Shown: piece after piece, positions 50,698 through 59,763 of the stretch
Position numbering within the stretch: position 1 is the first letter of the stretch
Layout of the letters: every line of letters starts with the position of its first letter
DNA from: Halonatronomonas sp964558325
GTDB lineage: Bacteria; Bacillota; Halanaerobiia; Halanaerobiales; Halarsenatibacteraceae
DNA length: 64,000 nucleotides
Assembly: GCA_964558325.1 (NCBI GenBank)
Contig: CAZLCX010000003.1
Span: forward strand, 57,780-121,779
Direction: 5' to 3'
The notes under the pieces: model-generated
Database searches by the model: none
The model's input: only the letters and a program-made list of their open reading frames with translations
What the model was told of the DNA's origin: nothing
Program-made: the position numbers and the translations under genes

Positions 50698-51465
50698 TTA
50701 TATCACAGATAGCCAGTTCTTGTAAAATACAGTTCTAATCTCATCCCAGTTATCCACTGGGGTTAGGCTATCTCCAGAGCTCAAATAATTTTCAGGAGGA
50801 GCTATTTCAAGCCCCTTAGCTAGATCCCTTTCATATTCTTTAATTAAAGTATTTTCATTATATTCAAAATGCCCGGTAATATATATTTCTTTAAGACCTT
50901 TACTGGCAAAGATGGTAGGGCCAACCTCCCTGCCAGCAGATAAAATCTTAAGTCCGACCCCTTTAATTTCAGGTTCACTTAAATTAAAATATCTGGAATG
51001 GGGGATTTTAAATTCTTCAACTTCCCTGGCCAACAATTTATTATCTGCCAAAACTTCCTGGCTATAAAGACCAAAGATCTTATCAGAAACAAGGCTTTTT
51101 TCAATCCCATATTTATATTTTAAGGCTGCAATTACTGACCAGCAGATATAGATAGTTGATTTAATATTTTGATCAGCATAAGCAAAAACCCTTTGCAGTT
51201 CATCCCAGTATCCAATCTCTTGAAACTCCTTATCCTCTAAGGGAGCGCCAGTGATAATCAGACGATCAAAATCATAATCAGCCAGTTTACTGGTAGGAAG
51301 ATAATTATTATTAAGATAAGTTTTACTGGTATTTTTAGAAATATATGACTCAAGCCTGATAAAACTTAATTCAACATTTTCATCAATTGCAGCAAAAATT
51401 TCTCTAAATTGATTTTCTGTCTTTATTTTGGTAGGCATTAAATTCAAAACTGCTACTTTCTTCAT
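50698..51465 (-). CDS. MetA-like homoserine O-acyltransferase, short divergent form
   Basis: A 255-residue MetA-family protein that would activate homoserine for methionine synthesis. It has VAVLNLMPTKIKTENQF at the start, the active Cys in YICWSVIAALKYKYG (about 125-140) and ITGHFEYNENTL with the catalytic His and Glu (about 207-218). Typical MetA is about 300 residues; this one lacks about 35 N-terminal residues, and the usual CWGAQAG motif reads CWSVIAA. ATG at 51465 is set by GAGGTGAG. It is 11 bp after metY, and metY suggests acetyl rather than succinyl transfer. Confidence 0.85.
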   Translation of the reverse strand: MKKVAVLNLMPTKIKTENQFREIFAAIDENVELSFIRLESYISKNTSKTYLNNNYLPTSKLADYDFDRLIITGAPLEDKEFQEIGYWDELQRVFAYADQNIKSTIYICWSVIAALKYKYGIEKSLVSDKIFGLYSQEVLADNKLLAREVEEFKIPHSRYFNLSEPEIKGVGLKILSAGREVGPTIFASKGLKEIYITGHFEYNENTLIKEYERDLAKGLEIAPPENYLSSGDSLTPVDNWDEIRTVFYKNWLSVI

Positions 51466-51476
51466 TAAACTCACCT

Positions 51477-52754
51477 CTATATTTTAGCTAAAGCCTGGTC
51501 AAAATCAGCAATAATATCTTCAATATTTTCTATTCCCACAGAAACCCTTAACATATCCTCTGATACTCCTGATTCCTTTAATTCTTCTTTATTTAACTGC
51601 TTATGGGTTGTCGTTGCCGGATGTAAAATAGAGGTCCTGTTATCTCCAACATGGGTAACCAGGGATGTTAACTCAAATGATCCTATTAGCTTATTTGCTG
51701 ACTCAATCCCACCTTCAACTCCAAGGATTAAGATTCCACTGGCTCCATCAGGGAGATACTTTTCAGTTAAATGATATTTATCTGAACTTTCAAGACCAGG
51801 ATAATTAACCCAGCTAACTTTATCATGGCCCTCTAAGTACTCTGCCAGCTCCTGAGTATTCCTGCTATGTCTTTCCATTCTCAATTCCAGGGTCTCACTG
51901 CCCTGGTTTAATAGAAAGGCATTAAAGGGGCTTAAGGTAGCCCCAAAATCTCTTAATAGATTGGCTCTGGCCTTAACAATATAAGCCTCCTCGCCAAACC
52001 TCTCAACATAACGGACACCATTATAGGTTGGGTCAGGTTCAGTCAGCTCAGGATACTTACCATTTTCCCAGTTAAAACTGCCTCCATCAACAATTATCCC
52101 ACCAACTGCTCTGGCATGGCCATCTATATATTTCGTTGCTGAATGCAGAACTATATCTGCTCCATGCTCCAGAGGATTACATAAGATTGGTGTTGGAAAA
52201 GTATTATCAACTATTAATGGCACCTCAATCTCCTCTGCCACAGTACTGAACTTATTGAAATCCAGTACATTTAAAGATGGATTACTAATTGTCTCAGCAA
52301 AAATTAACCTGGTCTCAGGCCTTGCTTTAGCAATAATCTCTTCAGCAGTCTTATCAGGATCAACAAAGGTAACCTCTATCCCGTATTTCTTTAATGTTGA
52401 TGAAAGTAATGTATAGGTACCGCCATATAGATTTGAGATAGCTAAAATATGCTGGCCCTGCTGACAGATATTTAATAGAGCTAGAGTTGTTGCTGCCTGG
52501 CCTGAAGAGGTGGCAAGGGCTCCAACTCCCCCTTCTAAATCATTAATTTTCTCTGCAAAGGCCGCCACTGTCGGATTACTGATTCTTGAGTAAATATGTC
52601 CCTCTGCCTTTAAATCAAAAATATCAGCAAGACTTTCCGGGTCATCATAATTATAAGTTGTTGACTGAACTAAGGGTAGAACCTGGGGATCTCCTACTTC
52701 CGGTTTATAACCTGATCTAACTGCCTTTGTCGATTTTCTCCATTTTCTCGTCAT
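51477..52754 (-). CDS. metY: O-acetylhomoserine sulfhydrylase
   Basis: A 425-residue PLP enzyme of the Cys/Met metabolism family that makes homocysteine from O-acetylhomoserine and sulfide. Seen: HIYSRISNPTVAAFAEKINDLEGG (about 53-76), ATSSGQAATTLALL (about 81-94), VDNTFPTPILCNPLEHGADIV (about 181) and the PLP Lys in LHSATKYIDGHARAVGG (about 202-218). Length and HATTTH near 381 fit MetY more than cystathionine synthase. It is controlled by the SAM-I riboswitch upstream and followed by metA. Confidence 0.94.
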   Translation of the reverse strand: MTRKWRKSTKAVRSGYKPEVGDPQVLPLVQSTTYNYDDPESLADIFDLKAEGHIYSRISNPTVAAFAEKINDLEGGVGALATSSGQAATTLALLNICQQGQHILAISNLYGGTYTLLSSTLKKYGIEVTFVDPDKTAEEIIAKARPETRLIFAETISNPSLNVLDFNKFSTVAEEIEVPLIVDNTFPTPILCNPLEHGADIVLHSATKYIDGHARAVGGIIVDGGSFNWENGKYPELTEPDPTYNGVRYVERFGEEAYIVKARANLLRDFGATLSPFNAFLLNQGSETLELRMERHSRNTQELAEYLEGHDKVSWVNYPGLESSDKYHLTEKYLPDGASGILILGVEGGIESANKLIGSFELTSLVTHVGDNRTSILHPATTTHKQLNKEELKESGVSEDMLRVSVGIENIEDIIADFDQALAKI

Positions 52755-52791
52755 AAATTATCTCATCTCCTATTATAATTTTTTATAAAAT

Positions 52792-52827
52792 AAAAAAATC
52801 TGCTCCCTATAAATACTCAAGAGCAGA
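52792..52827 (-). terminator. Second terminator behind the SAM riboswitch
   Basis: TCTGCTC (52827-52821) pairs with GAGCAGA (52805-52799) on the minus strand, with a 15-nt loop, followed by TTTTTTT. The first arm and loop contain GCTCTTGA, which is the exact complement of TCAAGAGC in the 5' strand of the aptamer. Confidence 0.75.
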
Positions 52828-52831
52828 AAAT

Positions 52832-52855
52832 AAAAAAATCCTCAAAAAGAGGATT
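52832..52855 (-). terminator. First terminator behind the SAM riboswitch
   Basis: AATCCTC (52855-52849) pairs with GAGGATT (52843-52837) on the minus strand around a 5-nt loop, followed by a T7 run. It begins right after the aptamer's 3' end. Confidence 0.8.
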
Positions 52856-52972
52856 ATCATTCCTCTCATCTCTCATTTCCTAAAAAGGAAATGCTGGAAT
52901 TGGCACCTTCTCTAAAAATAGAGAGGTTGCCGGGCTTCATAGGGCCAGTCCCTCTGCCGCTCTTGATGATTT
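52856..52972 (-). promoter_or_regulatory. SAM-I riboswitch (S-box)
   Basis: The minus strand shows the S-box core in order: ATCATCAAGAGCGGCAGAGG, GACTGGCCCTATGAAGCCCG, GCAACCTCTC, GGTGCCAATTCCAGC and the closing GATGAGAGGAATGAT. SAM binding should favour termination at the hairpins that follow and lower metY-metA expression. Confidence 0.96.
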
Positions 52973-52990
52973 TTATTATATTTAAATGCT

Positions 52991-53019
52991 ATGATATCAG
53001 TAAATATCACCCCTGTCAA
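52991..53019 (-). promoter_or_regulatory. Strong promoter of the metY-metA operon
   Basis: A perfect TTGACA (53019-53014), 17-nt spacer and TATCAT (52996-52991) on the minus strand, about 20 bp before the SAM aptamer. Confidence 0.8.
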
Positions 53020-53055
53020 GTATTAATCAATTAAAGAATAAAATAATTTGTTAGA

Positions 53056-53334
53056 TCAGTTAACTTTTTTCATTTTTGTAACCTCGCCAGTCCCTGCATC
53101 AACATAAAACATTTTATAGATTCTAGGAATCTGTCCGCTTAAATTAGTTAATTGGGCGCTGGGAGGCTTGGCATCAACTAACCTGGGGTCATCCCAGCCT
53201 AATTTTACCAGCCAGGTCTGATCATCCTCTGATATCTCGACCTCCTCCACCCGCAGTGATTCCAGCTCTTTATCTTCATTAATATATTTGGCAAATGTAG
53301 TTGCAGACTCAACCGCCTCTTTTACATCAATCAT
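53056..53334 (-). CDS. Small conserved-looking protein of unknown function
   Basis: A 92-residue soluble acidic protein beginning MIDVKEAVESATTFAKYINE and ending YKMFYVDAGTGEVTKMKKVN. The final segment resembles the strand pair of PepSY-type or similar small alpha/beta folds (F-V-D-A-x-T-G-E-V), but I cannot assign a family. The ribosome site is GGAGGGG before ATG. It has a recognisable promoter at 53374-53403 and lies between purN and the SAM riboswitch. Confidence 0.75.
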   Translation of the reverse strand: MIDVKEAVESATTFAKYINEDKELESLRVEEVEISEDDQTWLVKLGWDDPRLVDAKPPSAQLTNLSGQIPRIYKMFYVDAGTGEVTKMKKVN

Positions 53335-53373
53335 CTTAACCCCTCCTTAGTTCAATCATCTATTCTTAAACCT

Positions 53374-53403
53374 ATTATAACATAAATTCTTTTTTTTAAT
53401 AAA
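53374..53403 (-). promoter_or_regulatory. Promoter of the 92-residue protein gene
   Basis: TTTATT (53403-53398), 18-nt spacer and TATAAT (53379-53374) on the minus strand, 40 bp before the start. It lies just past the purN stop. Confidence 0.5.
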
Positions 53404-53416
53404 TGACTTAGGCGGG

Positions 53417-54016
53417 TTATTTTCTAAATACCCTGCCAGCTTTAATTTCTATTTGTCCTTCTATAATATCTTTAATTACTGCAGGATAGATTCGATGCTC
53501 CTCTTTTAAGATTCTCCAGGATAAATCTTCAACTGTATCATTATCATCTACCCTGACCACAGCCTGTTCTATTATCGGACCAGAATCAACCCCTGCATCT
53601 ACATAATGGACAGTACAGCCAGAATACTTAACACCATAGTCAAGAGCCTGCTGCTGGGCATTCAGGCCTTTAAAGGCCGGTAATAATGAGGGGTGGATAT
53701 TAATTATTTGATGCCTGTATTCCCTGATAAATGAAGCTGAGAGAATCCTCATATAACCAGCCAGAACTATTAAATCAATCTCATATTCTCTTAATATCTC
53801 GATAAGTTTTTCTTCATAGGCTCTATCTGAACTAAAAGCTTCTGGATCAATAAATATATTATCAATCCTGGCATCTTCTGCCCTCTTTAAAGCCCTGGCA
53901 TCTTTATTATCTGACATAACCAGCTCAATCTCAGCAGGGATAAATCCACTGAGAGAGGCATCAATAATAGCCTGTAAATTCGAGCCCCGACCAGAAGCAA
54001 AAACTGCTATTTTCAT
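53417..54016 (-). CDS. purN: Phosphoribosylglycinamide formyltransferase
   Basis: A 199-residue GAR transformylase using 10-formyl-THF. Motifs: VFASGRGSNLQAIID (5-19), LAGYMRILSASFI (about 83-95), INIHPSLLPAFKGLNAQQQALDYG (about 102-125, catalytic His) and VDSGPIIEQAVV (about 140-151). ATG at 54016 follows GCAGGTGA; a GTG at 54025 lies inside that site. It is the last gene of the purine operon; purH, which often follows, is absent. Confidence 0.96.
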   Translation of the reverse strand: MKIAVFASGRGSNLQAIIDASLSGFIPAEIELVMSDNKDARALKRAEDARIDNIFIDPEAFSSDRAYEEKLIEILREYEIDLIVLAGYMRILSASFIREYRHQIINIHPSLLPAFKGLNAQQQALDYGVKYSGCTVHYVDAGVDSGPIIEQAVVRVDDNDTVEDLSWRILKEEHRIYPAVIKDIIEGQIEIKAGRVFRK

Positions 54017-54034
54017 TGGTTTCACCTGCCTGAC

Positions 54035-55066
54035 TTATACAAATTCTAAAGAACTATTTTCACCTTCAACTATTTCTCCTATTAAATAATATTCTTCCTC
54101 AAGTTCATCTAGCAACTTAATAATCCCTGATTGGTCACTGGCATCAACTACTAATATAAAGCCTATTCCCATATTAAAGGTCCTATACATTTCCTGCTCA
54201 GCAATTGAACCTGCCTCCTGAATAATCTTAAAAACTTCAGGTATCTCCCAGCTCTGATTTTTGATAACTGCCTTTAAATTATCAGGTAATATTCTTGGTA
54301 GATTTTCTAAAATCCCTCCCCCGGTAATATGGGCCATTCCTTTAAGCTTAAATTCATCTAGTAAAGAAAGTATCGTCTTAACATAAATTCTGGTTGGTTT
54401 TAATAATTCCAGACCTAATTTTTGATCAAGCCCAGTTAATTTTTCCTGATAGGAATAGCCTGCAACTTCAAATAAGGCTTTTCTGGCCAGGGTAAAGCCA
54501 TTACTGTGAACTCCACTGGAAGCCAGACCTATTAATTTATCACCGGCTTCTATATTTTCTCCAGTTATTAAATTAGTCTGATCAGTTATCCCAACTGCAA
54601 AGCCGGCTAAGTCATATTCACCGGCCTTATAAAAACCTGCCATTTCAGCAGTTTCACCGCCTAATAAAGCAGCTCCAGCCTCCCTGCAGCCTGCTGCTAT
54701 TCCCTTTACTATTTCAGCAACCTTTCCAGGTTCAATTTTACCAGTTGCCAGATAATCTAAAAAAAATAGAGGGCTGGCTCCCTGGACTAAGATATCATTT
54801 ACTGACATGGCCACTAAGTCTATCCCGATTGTATCATGGATATCTAACTCAAAGGCCAGTTTTAATTTTGTGCCAACCCCATCAGTCCCTGAAACCAGCA
54901 CAGGTTCTTTAAAGGTTTGAAAGCCTGGTTTAAATAACCCTCCAAAACCACCTGGATTATTAATCACCCCTGAAGTAAAAGTTGATTCCATCTCTTTTTT
55001 CATCAGTTCAACTGCTTTATTGCCAGCAGCTATATCAACCCCGGCCTCTTTATATGAAATTCCCAT
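54035..55066 (-). CDS. purM: Phosphoribosylformylglycinamidine cyclo-ligase
   Basis: A 343-residue AIR synthetase. Motifs: MGISYKEAGVDIAAGN, LVSGTDGVGTKLKLAFEL (about 57-74), DLVAMSVNDILVQGASPLFFLDYLA (about 82-106), GGETAEMAGFY (about 136-146) and THITGGG-like MAHITGGGILENLPR (about 240). Its ATG overlaps the purF stop (TAATG), so the genes are coupled. Confidence 0.97.
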   Translation of the reverse strand: MGISYKEAGVDIAAGNKAVELMKKEMESTFTSGVINNPGGFGGLFKPGFQTFKEPVLVSGTDGVGTKLKLAFELDIHDTIGIDLVAMSVNDILVQGASPLFFLDYLATGKIEPGKVAEIVKGIAAGCREAGAALLGGETAEMAGFYKAGEYDLAGFAVGITDQTNLITGENIEAGDKLIGLASSGVHSNGFTLARKALFEVAGYSYQEKLTGLDQKLGLELLKPTRIYVKTILSLLDEFKLKGMAHITGGGILENLPRILPDNLKAVIKNQSWEIPEVFKIIQEAGSIAEQEMYRTFNMGIGFILVVDASDQSGIIKLLDELEEEYYLIGEIVEGENSSLEFV

Positions 55067-56636
55067 TACCTTGCCTCCTCCTGCAAGAAATAATCAACCT
55101 TTGAATAATCACCATCAAAACAGGCCGTACAGAAATCAATCTCAGTGTCATTTTTAATTGCATTACATAAACCTTCCTGACTTAAATAATGGAGACTATC
55201 AGCGCCAATTATTTCAGCTATTTCGCTAACAGAATTCTGGCTGGCTATAAGTTCCTTTCTTCTTGAGGTATCAAGGCCAAAATAACAGGGATATGAAACC
55301 GGTGGCGAAGAAATCACCAGATGAACCTCAGCAGCTCCTGCCTCTTTTATCCTGGCTATTATCTGTTTACTGGTAGTTCCCCTAACAATTGAATCATCAA
55401 CTAAAATAACTCTTTTATCCTGGATAATCTCTTTGATTGGGGCTAATTTTAACCGGACCTTAAGGTCTCTTATCTCCTGGGTAGGTTGAATAAAAGTCCT
55501 GCCCATATATCTATTTTTTAAGATGCCTCTGGCATAATCAATTCCTGATTTCTCAGAAAATCCTAAGGCAGCGGCTATCCCTGAATCAGGTACTGGAACC
55601 ACTATATCAGCCTCTATATCAACTTCTTCAGCCAGCTTGCGGCCCATCTCTTTTCTGGCCAGAAGAACATTCTGCCCGGCAATATTGCTGTCTGGCCTGG
55701 CAAAATAAATATATTCAAAAATGCAGAGATTAGTTCCATTATGACCGCTATATTTTCTGCTCTTTAAACCGTCCTGATTAATAACTATAACCTCTCCAGG
55801 TTCGACATCCCTTATATATTCAGCGCCGATTATATCAAAGGCGCAGGTTTCAGAGGCAATTACATAACTATTATTTAATCTTCCAATTGAGAGGGGNNNN
55901 NNNNNNNNNNNNNNNNNNNNNNNNNNNNNNNNNNNNNNNNNNNNNNNNNNNNNNNNNNNNNNNNNNNNNNNNNNNNNNNNNNNNNNNNNNNNNNNNCGCA
56001 GGTTTCAGAGGCAATTACATAACTATTATTTAATCTTCCAATTGAGAGGGGCCTAAAACCTTTAGGATCTCTGATAGCAACCAGACTATCTTCAGTCATT
56101 CCAACAATACTGAAGGCTCCTTTAATCTGGTGGAGACTCTGAATTAAAGCTTCTACAATATCATCTTCAAAGGCCCTGGCCACTAAATGGGCAATAACCT
56201 CAGTATCAAGGGTTGAATGAAAGATTGAGCCATTTCTTTCAAGATTCTGCCGCAGCTCAGGCCCATTGGTTAAATTTCCATTATGGGCTAAGGCCAGACT
56301 CCCTTTAATGCTATTTACTAAAAGAGGCTGAGCATTAACCAGTTTACTGGAACCGCTGGTCGAATAACGGACATGACCAATTGCCATTTCCCCTTTAAGC
56401 TCATTTATTTCAGCTTCATTAAATACATTCTCCACCAGTCCCATACCCTTATGAATATTTATTTTCCCAGCATTATTGGCAGTTATACCTGCACTCTCCT
56501 GGCCTCTATGCTGCAGAGAAATTAATCCGAGATAAGTAAGATCAGAAGCATTATCCTCTCCATCTAAATTATAAATTCCAAAGACTCCACATTCTTCAAT
56601 CATTTTATCAACTTCGATGGAATTGCTTCTTGCCAT
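55066..56636 (-). CDS. purF: Amidophosphoribosyltransferase, interrupted by a scaffold gap
   Basis: PurF makes phosphoribosylamine from PRPP and glutamine, the first purine step. Removing the 100 N (55897-55996) and one copy of a 55-bp duplicated contig end leaves 1416 bp, an open frame of 471 residues. Seen: propeptide then EECGVFGIYNL with the nucleophile Cys, LQHRGQESAGI, GHVRYSTSGSS, the PRPP loop VILVDDSIVRGTTSKQI, and four Cys (SETCAFD, YPCYFG, DFCTAC) placed as the [4Fe-4S] ligands of Bacillus-type PurF. Start: ATG 56636, or ATG 56603, which overlaps the purL stop as ATGA and leaves a 4-residue propeptide. The gene is not broken in nature as far as can be seen. Confidence 0.93.
55842..56051. 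other. Assembly gap: 100 N flanked by identical 55-bp contig ends
   Basis: Bases 55897-55996 are 100 N. The 55 bp before the gap (55842-55896) and the 55 bp after it (55997-56051) are identical, and both encode the same part of PurF. This is the pattern of two contigs that overlap by 55 bp but were scaffolded with a fixed-length gap. The true sequence probably has one copy and no gap. Confidence 0.95.
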
Positions 56637-58822
56637 TTAGATTTCATCTCCTCAATATTAATATCTAATAGATTATTTATCTTTAAACTTCCAGCTTTAA
56701 CTTCACCGATTACCCTATATTCAATGTTTTCTCCAATGATTTCTTCGGCCTGATCTTTATCTTCCCTGACTAAACTGATAACTATTCTGCTCTGAGTCTC
56801 AGAAAAAAGTAATTCTTCAGCCCTTAAATCAGTCTCAATCTTAATTTCGGCCCCTTTAAGATTACCAATAGAACTTTCAAATAAGGTAACTGCCAGGCCA
56901 CCATCTGAACAGTCATGGGCTGATTTAACAAGGCCTGCTTTAATAAGCTCCAGACAGGTTTTTTGAACTTTTTTCTCTTTTTCTAGATCCAGTTCTGGTA
57001 TCCTGCCTTTGACAAGTCCCTGGATTGACTCAAGATACTGACTTCCCCCTAATTCAGCTTCTGTGCTGCCTAATAATATAATTAAATCCCCTTCGTCTTT
57101 AAAAAATTGATCTGTTGCATATTCAAGCTTATCTAAAAGCCCAACCATCCCAACTATTGGGGTAGGATAGACAGCTCCCTCAGGACTTTCATTATAAAAG
57201 CTGACATTCCCGCCGGTAACTGGAGTATTTAAGGCCTGACAGGCTTTTGAAATTCCTGTTATTGACTTTTCAAACTGCCAGAAGATTTCTGGTTTCATTG
57301 GATTACCGAAATTTAAACCATCGGTGATTGCCAGGGGCCTGCCACCGGAACAGGTTATATTTCTGGCTGCTTCAGCAACAGCTATCTCGCCACCTCTTTC
57401 AGGGTCTAAATAACAATACCTGGAATTACAATCAGTTGTCAAAGCTAACCCTTTATCTTTACCTTTAATTCTTAAGACAGCAGCATCTGATCCAGGTAAA
57501 ACCACTGTATTTGTCTGGACCATATGATCATACTGCTCATAAATATATGCTTTACTGGCCATATTTTCTGAAGTAATAATTTCTTCAAAAATACTATTAT
57601 AATCTATATCTTCCTGGGCAATTGAACTATTTTTCTTTTTGCTAAATAAACTCTCAATCTCAAAATCCTTTAACCTATTGTAATAATCAGGTTCTCTGCT
57701 TTCTCTCTTATATTCAGGAGCATCGTCAGCCAGTATTCTTGCCGGTACTTCTGCAACCTTCTCCCCTTTATTTAATACTCTTATCCTGCCATCATCAGTA
57801 ACTTCACCAATAACTGCGGCATTTAAATCCCATTTTGCAAAAATTTCCTGAACCAGCTCTTCCTTACCTGCCTCTGGAACAACCAGCATTCTCTCCTGGG
57901 ATTCTGAGAGGAGAACCTCATATGGAGTCATCCCTTCTTCCCGTTTAGGAACTAGATCAATATCCAGTTCAATTCCAGTTTCTCCTCTACTGGCCATTTC
58001 TGAAGCAGAACTGATTAAACCGGCAGCACCCATATCCTGTATGCCAACAAGGCAGCCGGTCTTAATCAACTCTAAACTGGCTTCCAGTAATAATTTTTCC
58101 ATAAAGGGATCTCCAACCTGAACCGCTGGCCGATCCTCTTCTGATTCATCTGTTAATTCATCAGAGGCAAAACTGGCTCCCTGAATACCATCTCTACCAG
58201 TGGCAGCTCCAACCACCATAACTGGATTACCAATCCCACTGGCAGTCGCAGTCGAAATATCTTTATGGTCCATAATCCCAACACACATGGCATTAACAAG
58301 GGGGTTTCCCTGATAACTATTTGAGAAAAATGTTTCACCACCAACAGTTGGAACTCCAATACTATTACCATAACCGGCAATCCCAGCAACTACCTCTTTA
58401 AATAAATATTTTACATGCTCATCATCTAATAAACCAAATCTTAAAGAATCTAAGAGAGCAATCGGCCGGGCTCCCATTGTAAAGATATCTCTAATAATAC
58501 CACCAACACCGGTAGCTGCCCCCTGATAGGGCTCTATAGCCGAGGGATGGTTATGGCTCTCAATTTTAAAGGAAACTGCCTGATTATCGCCTATATCAAT
58601 TATCCCAGCATTTTCGCCTGGGCCCTGTAAAACTACTTCTCCCTCAGTGGGAAAATTTCTTAGAACAGCTTTAGAATTTTTATAACTGCAGTGTTCTGAC
58701 CACATAACCCCAAACATTCCTAATTCAGTATAGTTTGGCTCTCTACCCAGTAAATCAACAATCATCTCATATTCTGATTCAGTTAAACCTTCCAGTTCCC
58801 AGGGTTTATTTGTTTGATTCAT
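56600..58822 (-). CDS. purL: Phosphoribosylformylglycinamidine synthase subunit PurL
   Basis: A 740-residue synthetase subunit of the small, three-component type (with PurQ and PurS). Motifs: FGVMWSEHCSYKNSK (about 37-51), QGPGENAGIIDIGDNQAVSFKIESHNHPSAIEPYQGAATGVGG in pieces from about 66 to 108, QDMGAAGLISSASEMA (about 257-272) and SAHDCSDGGLAV (about 628-639). ATG overlaps the purQ stop by 1 bp; the end overlaps purF by 4 or 37 bp. Confidence 0.97.
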   Translation of the reverse strand: MNQTNKPWELEGLTESEYEMIVDLLGREPNYTELGMFGVMWSEHCSYKNSKAVLRNFPTEGEVVLQGPGENAGIIDIGDNQAVSFKIESHNHPSAIEPYQGAATGVGGIIRDIFTMGARPIALLDSLRFGLLDDEHVKYLFKEVVAGIAGYGNSIGVPTVGGETFFSNSYQGNPLVNAMCVGIMDHKDISTATASGIGNPVMVVGAATGRDGIQGASFASDELTDESEEDRPAVQVGDPFMEKLLLEASLELIKTGCLVGIQDMGAAGLISSASEMASRGETGIELDIDLVPKREEGMTPYEVLLSESQERMLVVPEAGKEELVQEIFAKWDLNAAVIGEVTDDGRIRVLNKGEKVAEVPARILADDAPEYKRESREPDYYNRLKDFEIESLFSKKKNSSIAQEDIDYNSIFEEIITSENMASKAYIYEQYDHMVQTNTVVLPGSDAAVLRIKGKDKGLALTTDCNSRYCYLDPERGGEIAVAEAARNITCSGGRPLAITDGLNFGNPMKPEIFWQFEKSITGISKACQALNTPVTGGNVSFYNESPEGAVYPTPIVGMVGLLDKLEYATDQFFKDEGDLIILLGSTEAELGGSQYLESIQGLVKGRIPELDLEKEKKVQKTCLELIKAGLVKSAHDCSDGGLAVTLFESSIGNLKGAEIKIETDLRAEELLFSETQSRIVISLVREDKDQAEEIIGENIEYRVIGEVKAGSLKINNLLDINIEEMKSKWQEAIPSKLIK

Positions 58823-59505
58823 TAATTAACACCTTCTTTTATCTTGCTGATTAAAGACTCAAATATTTTTCTGCCATCACTGCTGCCCAGGATCTCTTCA
58901 GATGCCCGCTCAGGATGGGGCATCAATCCAAAGACATTTCTTTCTTGATTGCAGATACCGGCTATATTATCAATTGAACCATTTGGGTTTTCAGACTTAT
59001 TTAAGTACTTTAAAACAATTTGCTGATTAGTTTTTAATTTTTCCAGACCTGGATCATCGATATAAAAATTTCCTTCCTGATGGGCAACTGGAATATTTAA
59101 TACCTGATCTTTTTCTAACAGACCTGTAAATGGGGTCTGATTGTTTTTAACCTGTAACTTTACATGTTTACAGACAAACTTTAAATTATTATTAACCTTC
59201 ATGGCTCCTGGAAGAAGTCCGGCTTCCATTAGGATCTGAAAGCCATTGCAGATTCCTAAAACAAAGCCGCCATCATTGGCATAATCTATTACAGATTCCA
59301 TAACCGGTGAAAATCTGGCAATTGCCCCGGAACGGAGATAGTCGCCATAGGAAAAACCGCCAGGTAATAAAATAGCATCATAAGTATTTTCAAGGTCCTC
59401 CTTATGCCAGATCATATCAGTCTTGATCTCAAATATATCTTCCACCACATATCTCAGATCCTGGTCACAGTTAGAACCTGGAAAAGTAACAATCCCAAAT
59501 CGCAT
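58822..59505 (-). CDS. purQ: Phosphoribosylformylglycinamidine synthase subunit PurQ
   Basis: A 227-residue class I glutamine amidotransferase that feeds ammonia to PurL. Seen: VTFPGSNCDQD (6-16), PGGFSYGDYLRSGAIA (about 47-62), the nucleophile Cys in LGICNGFQILMEAGLLPGA (about 82-100), and the His-Glu pair in LMPHPERASE (about 193-202). Confidence 0.97.
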   Translation of the reverse strand: MRFGIVTFPGSNCDQDLRYVVEDIFEIKTDMIWHKEDLENTYDAILLPGGFSYGDYLRSGAIARFSPVMESVIDYANDGGFVLGICNGFQILMEAGLLPGAMKVNNNLKFVCKHVKLQVKNNQTPFTGLLEKDQVLNIPVAHQEGNFYIDDPGLEKLKTNQQIVLKYLNKSENPNGSIDNIAGICNQERNVFGLMPHPERASEEILGSSDGRKIFESLISKIKEGVN

Positions 59506-59763
59506 TTAAGCCAGCTCCTCTATGTTAAATCTGTAATCTTCAATTACTGGATTAGCCAGTAAACGCCGGCACATTTCATCTACCTGTTCTTTAACCTCTT
59601 CTTCATTTTTTAAATCAGAAATTTTTAACTCCATATATTTACCAACATTTAAATCCCTTACATTATCATAACCAAGTGCATTTAACCCTGCCTGAACGGC
59701 CTGCCCCTGGGGATCTAAAATACTTTCTTTTAACTGAATATTAATCTTAACTAACCATTCCAT
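59506..59763 (-). CDS. purS: Phosphoribosylformylglycinamidine synthase subunit PurS
   Basis: An 85-residue PurS that bridges PurL and PurQ. It has the family's KESILDPQGQAVQAGLNALG (12-31) and VRDLNVGKYMEL (about 35-46), and ends NPVIEDYRFNIEE. It is packed directly between purC (1-bp overlap) and purQ (no gap). Confidence 0.96.
   Translation of the reverse strand: MEWLVKINIQLKESILDPQGQAVQAGLNALGYDNVRDLNVGKYMELKISDLKNEEEVKEQVDEMCRRLLANPVIEDYRFNIEELA

Noticed and set aside
50689..50705. TGATAT/ATATCA inverted repeat at the end of metA
   Set aside because: Only 6 bp, overlapping the metA stop, AT-rich and without a T tail; probably chance.
55066..56636. purF as a pseudogene or two genes
   Set aside because: The break is a 100-N gap with duplicated ends; the collapsed frame is open and complete.
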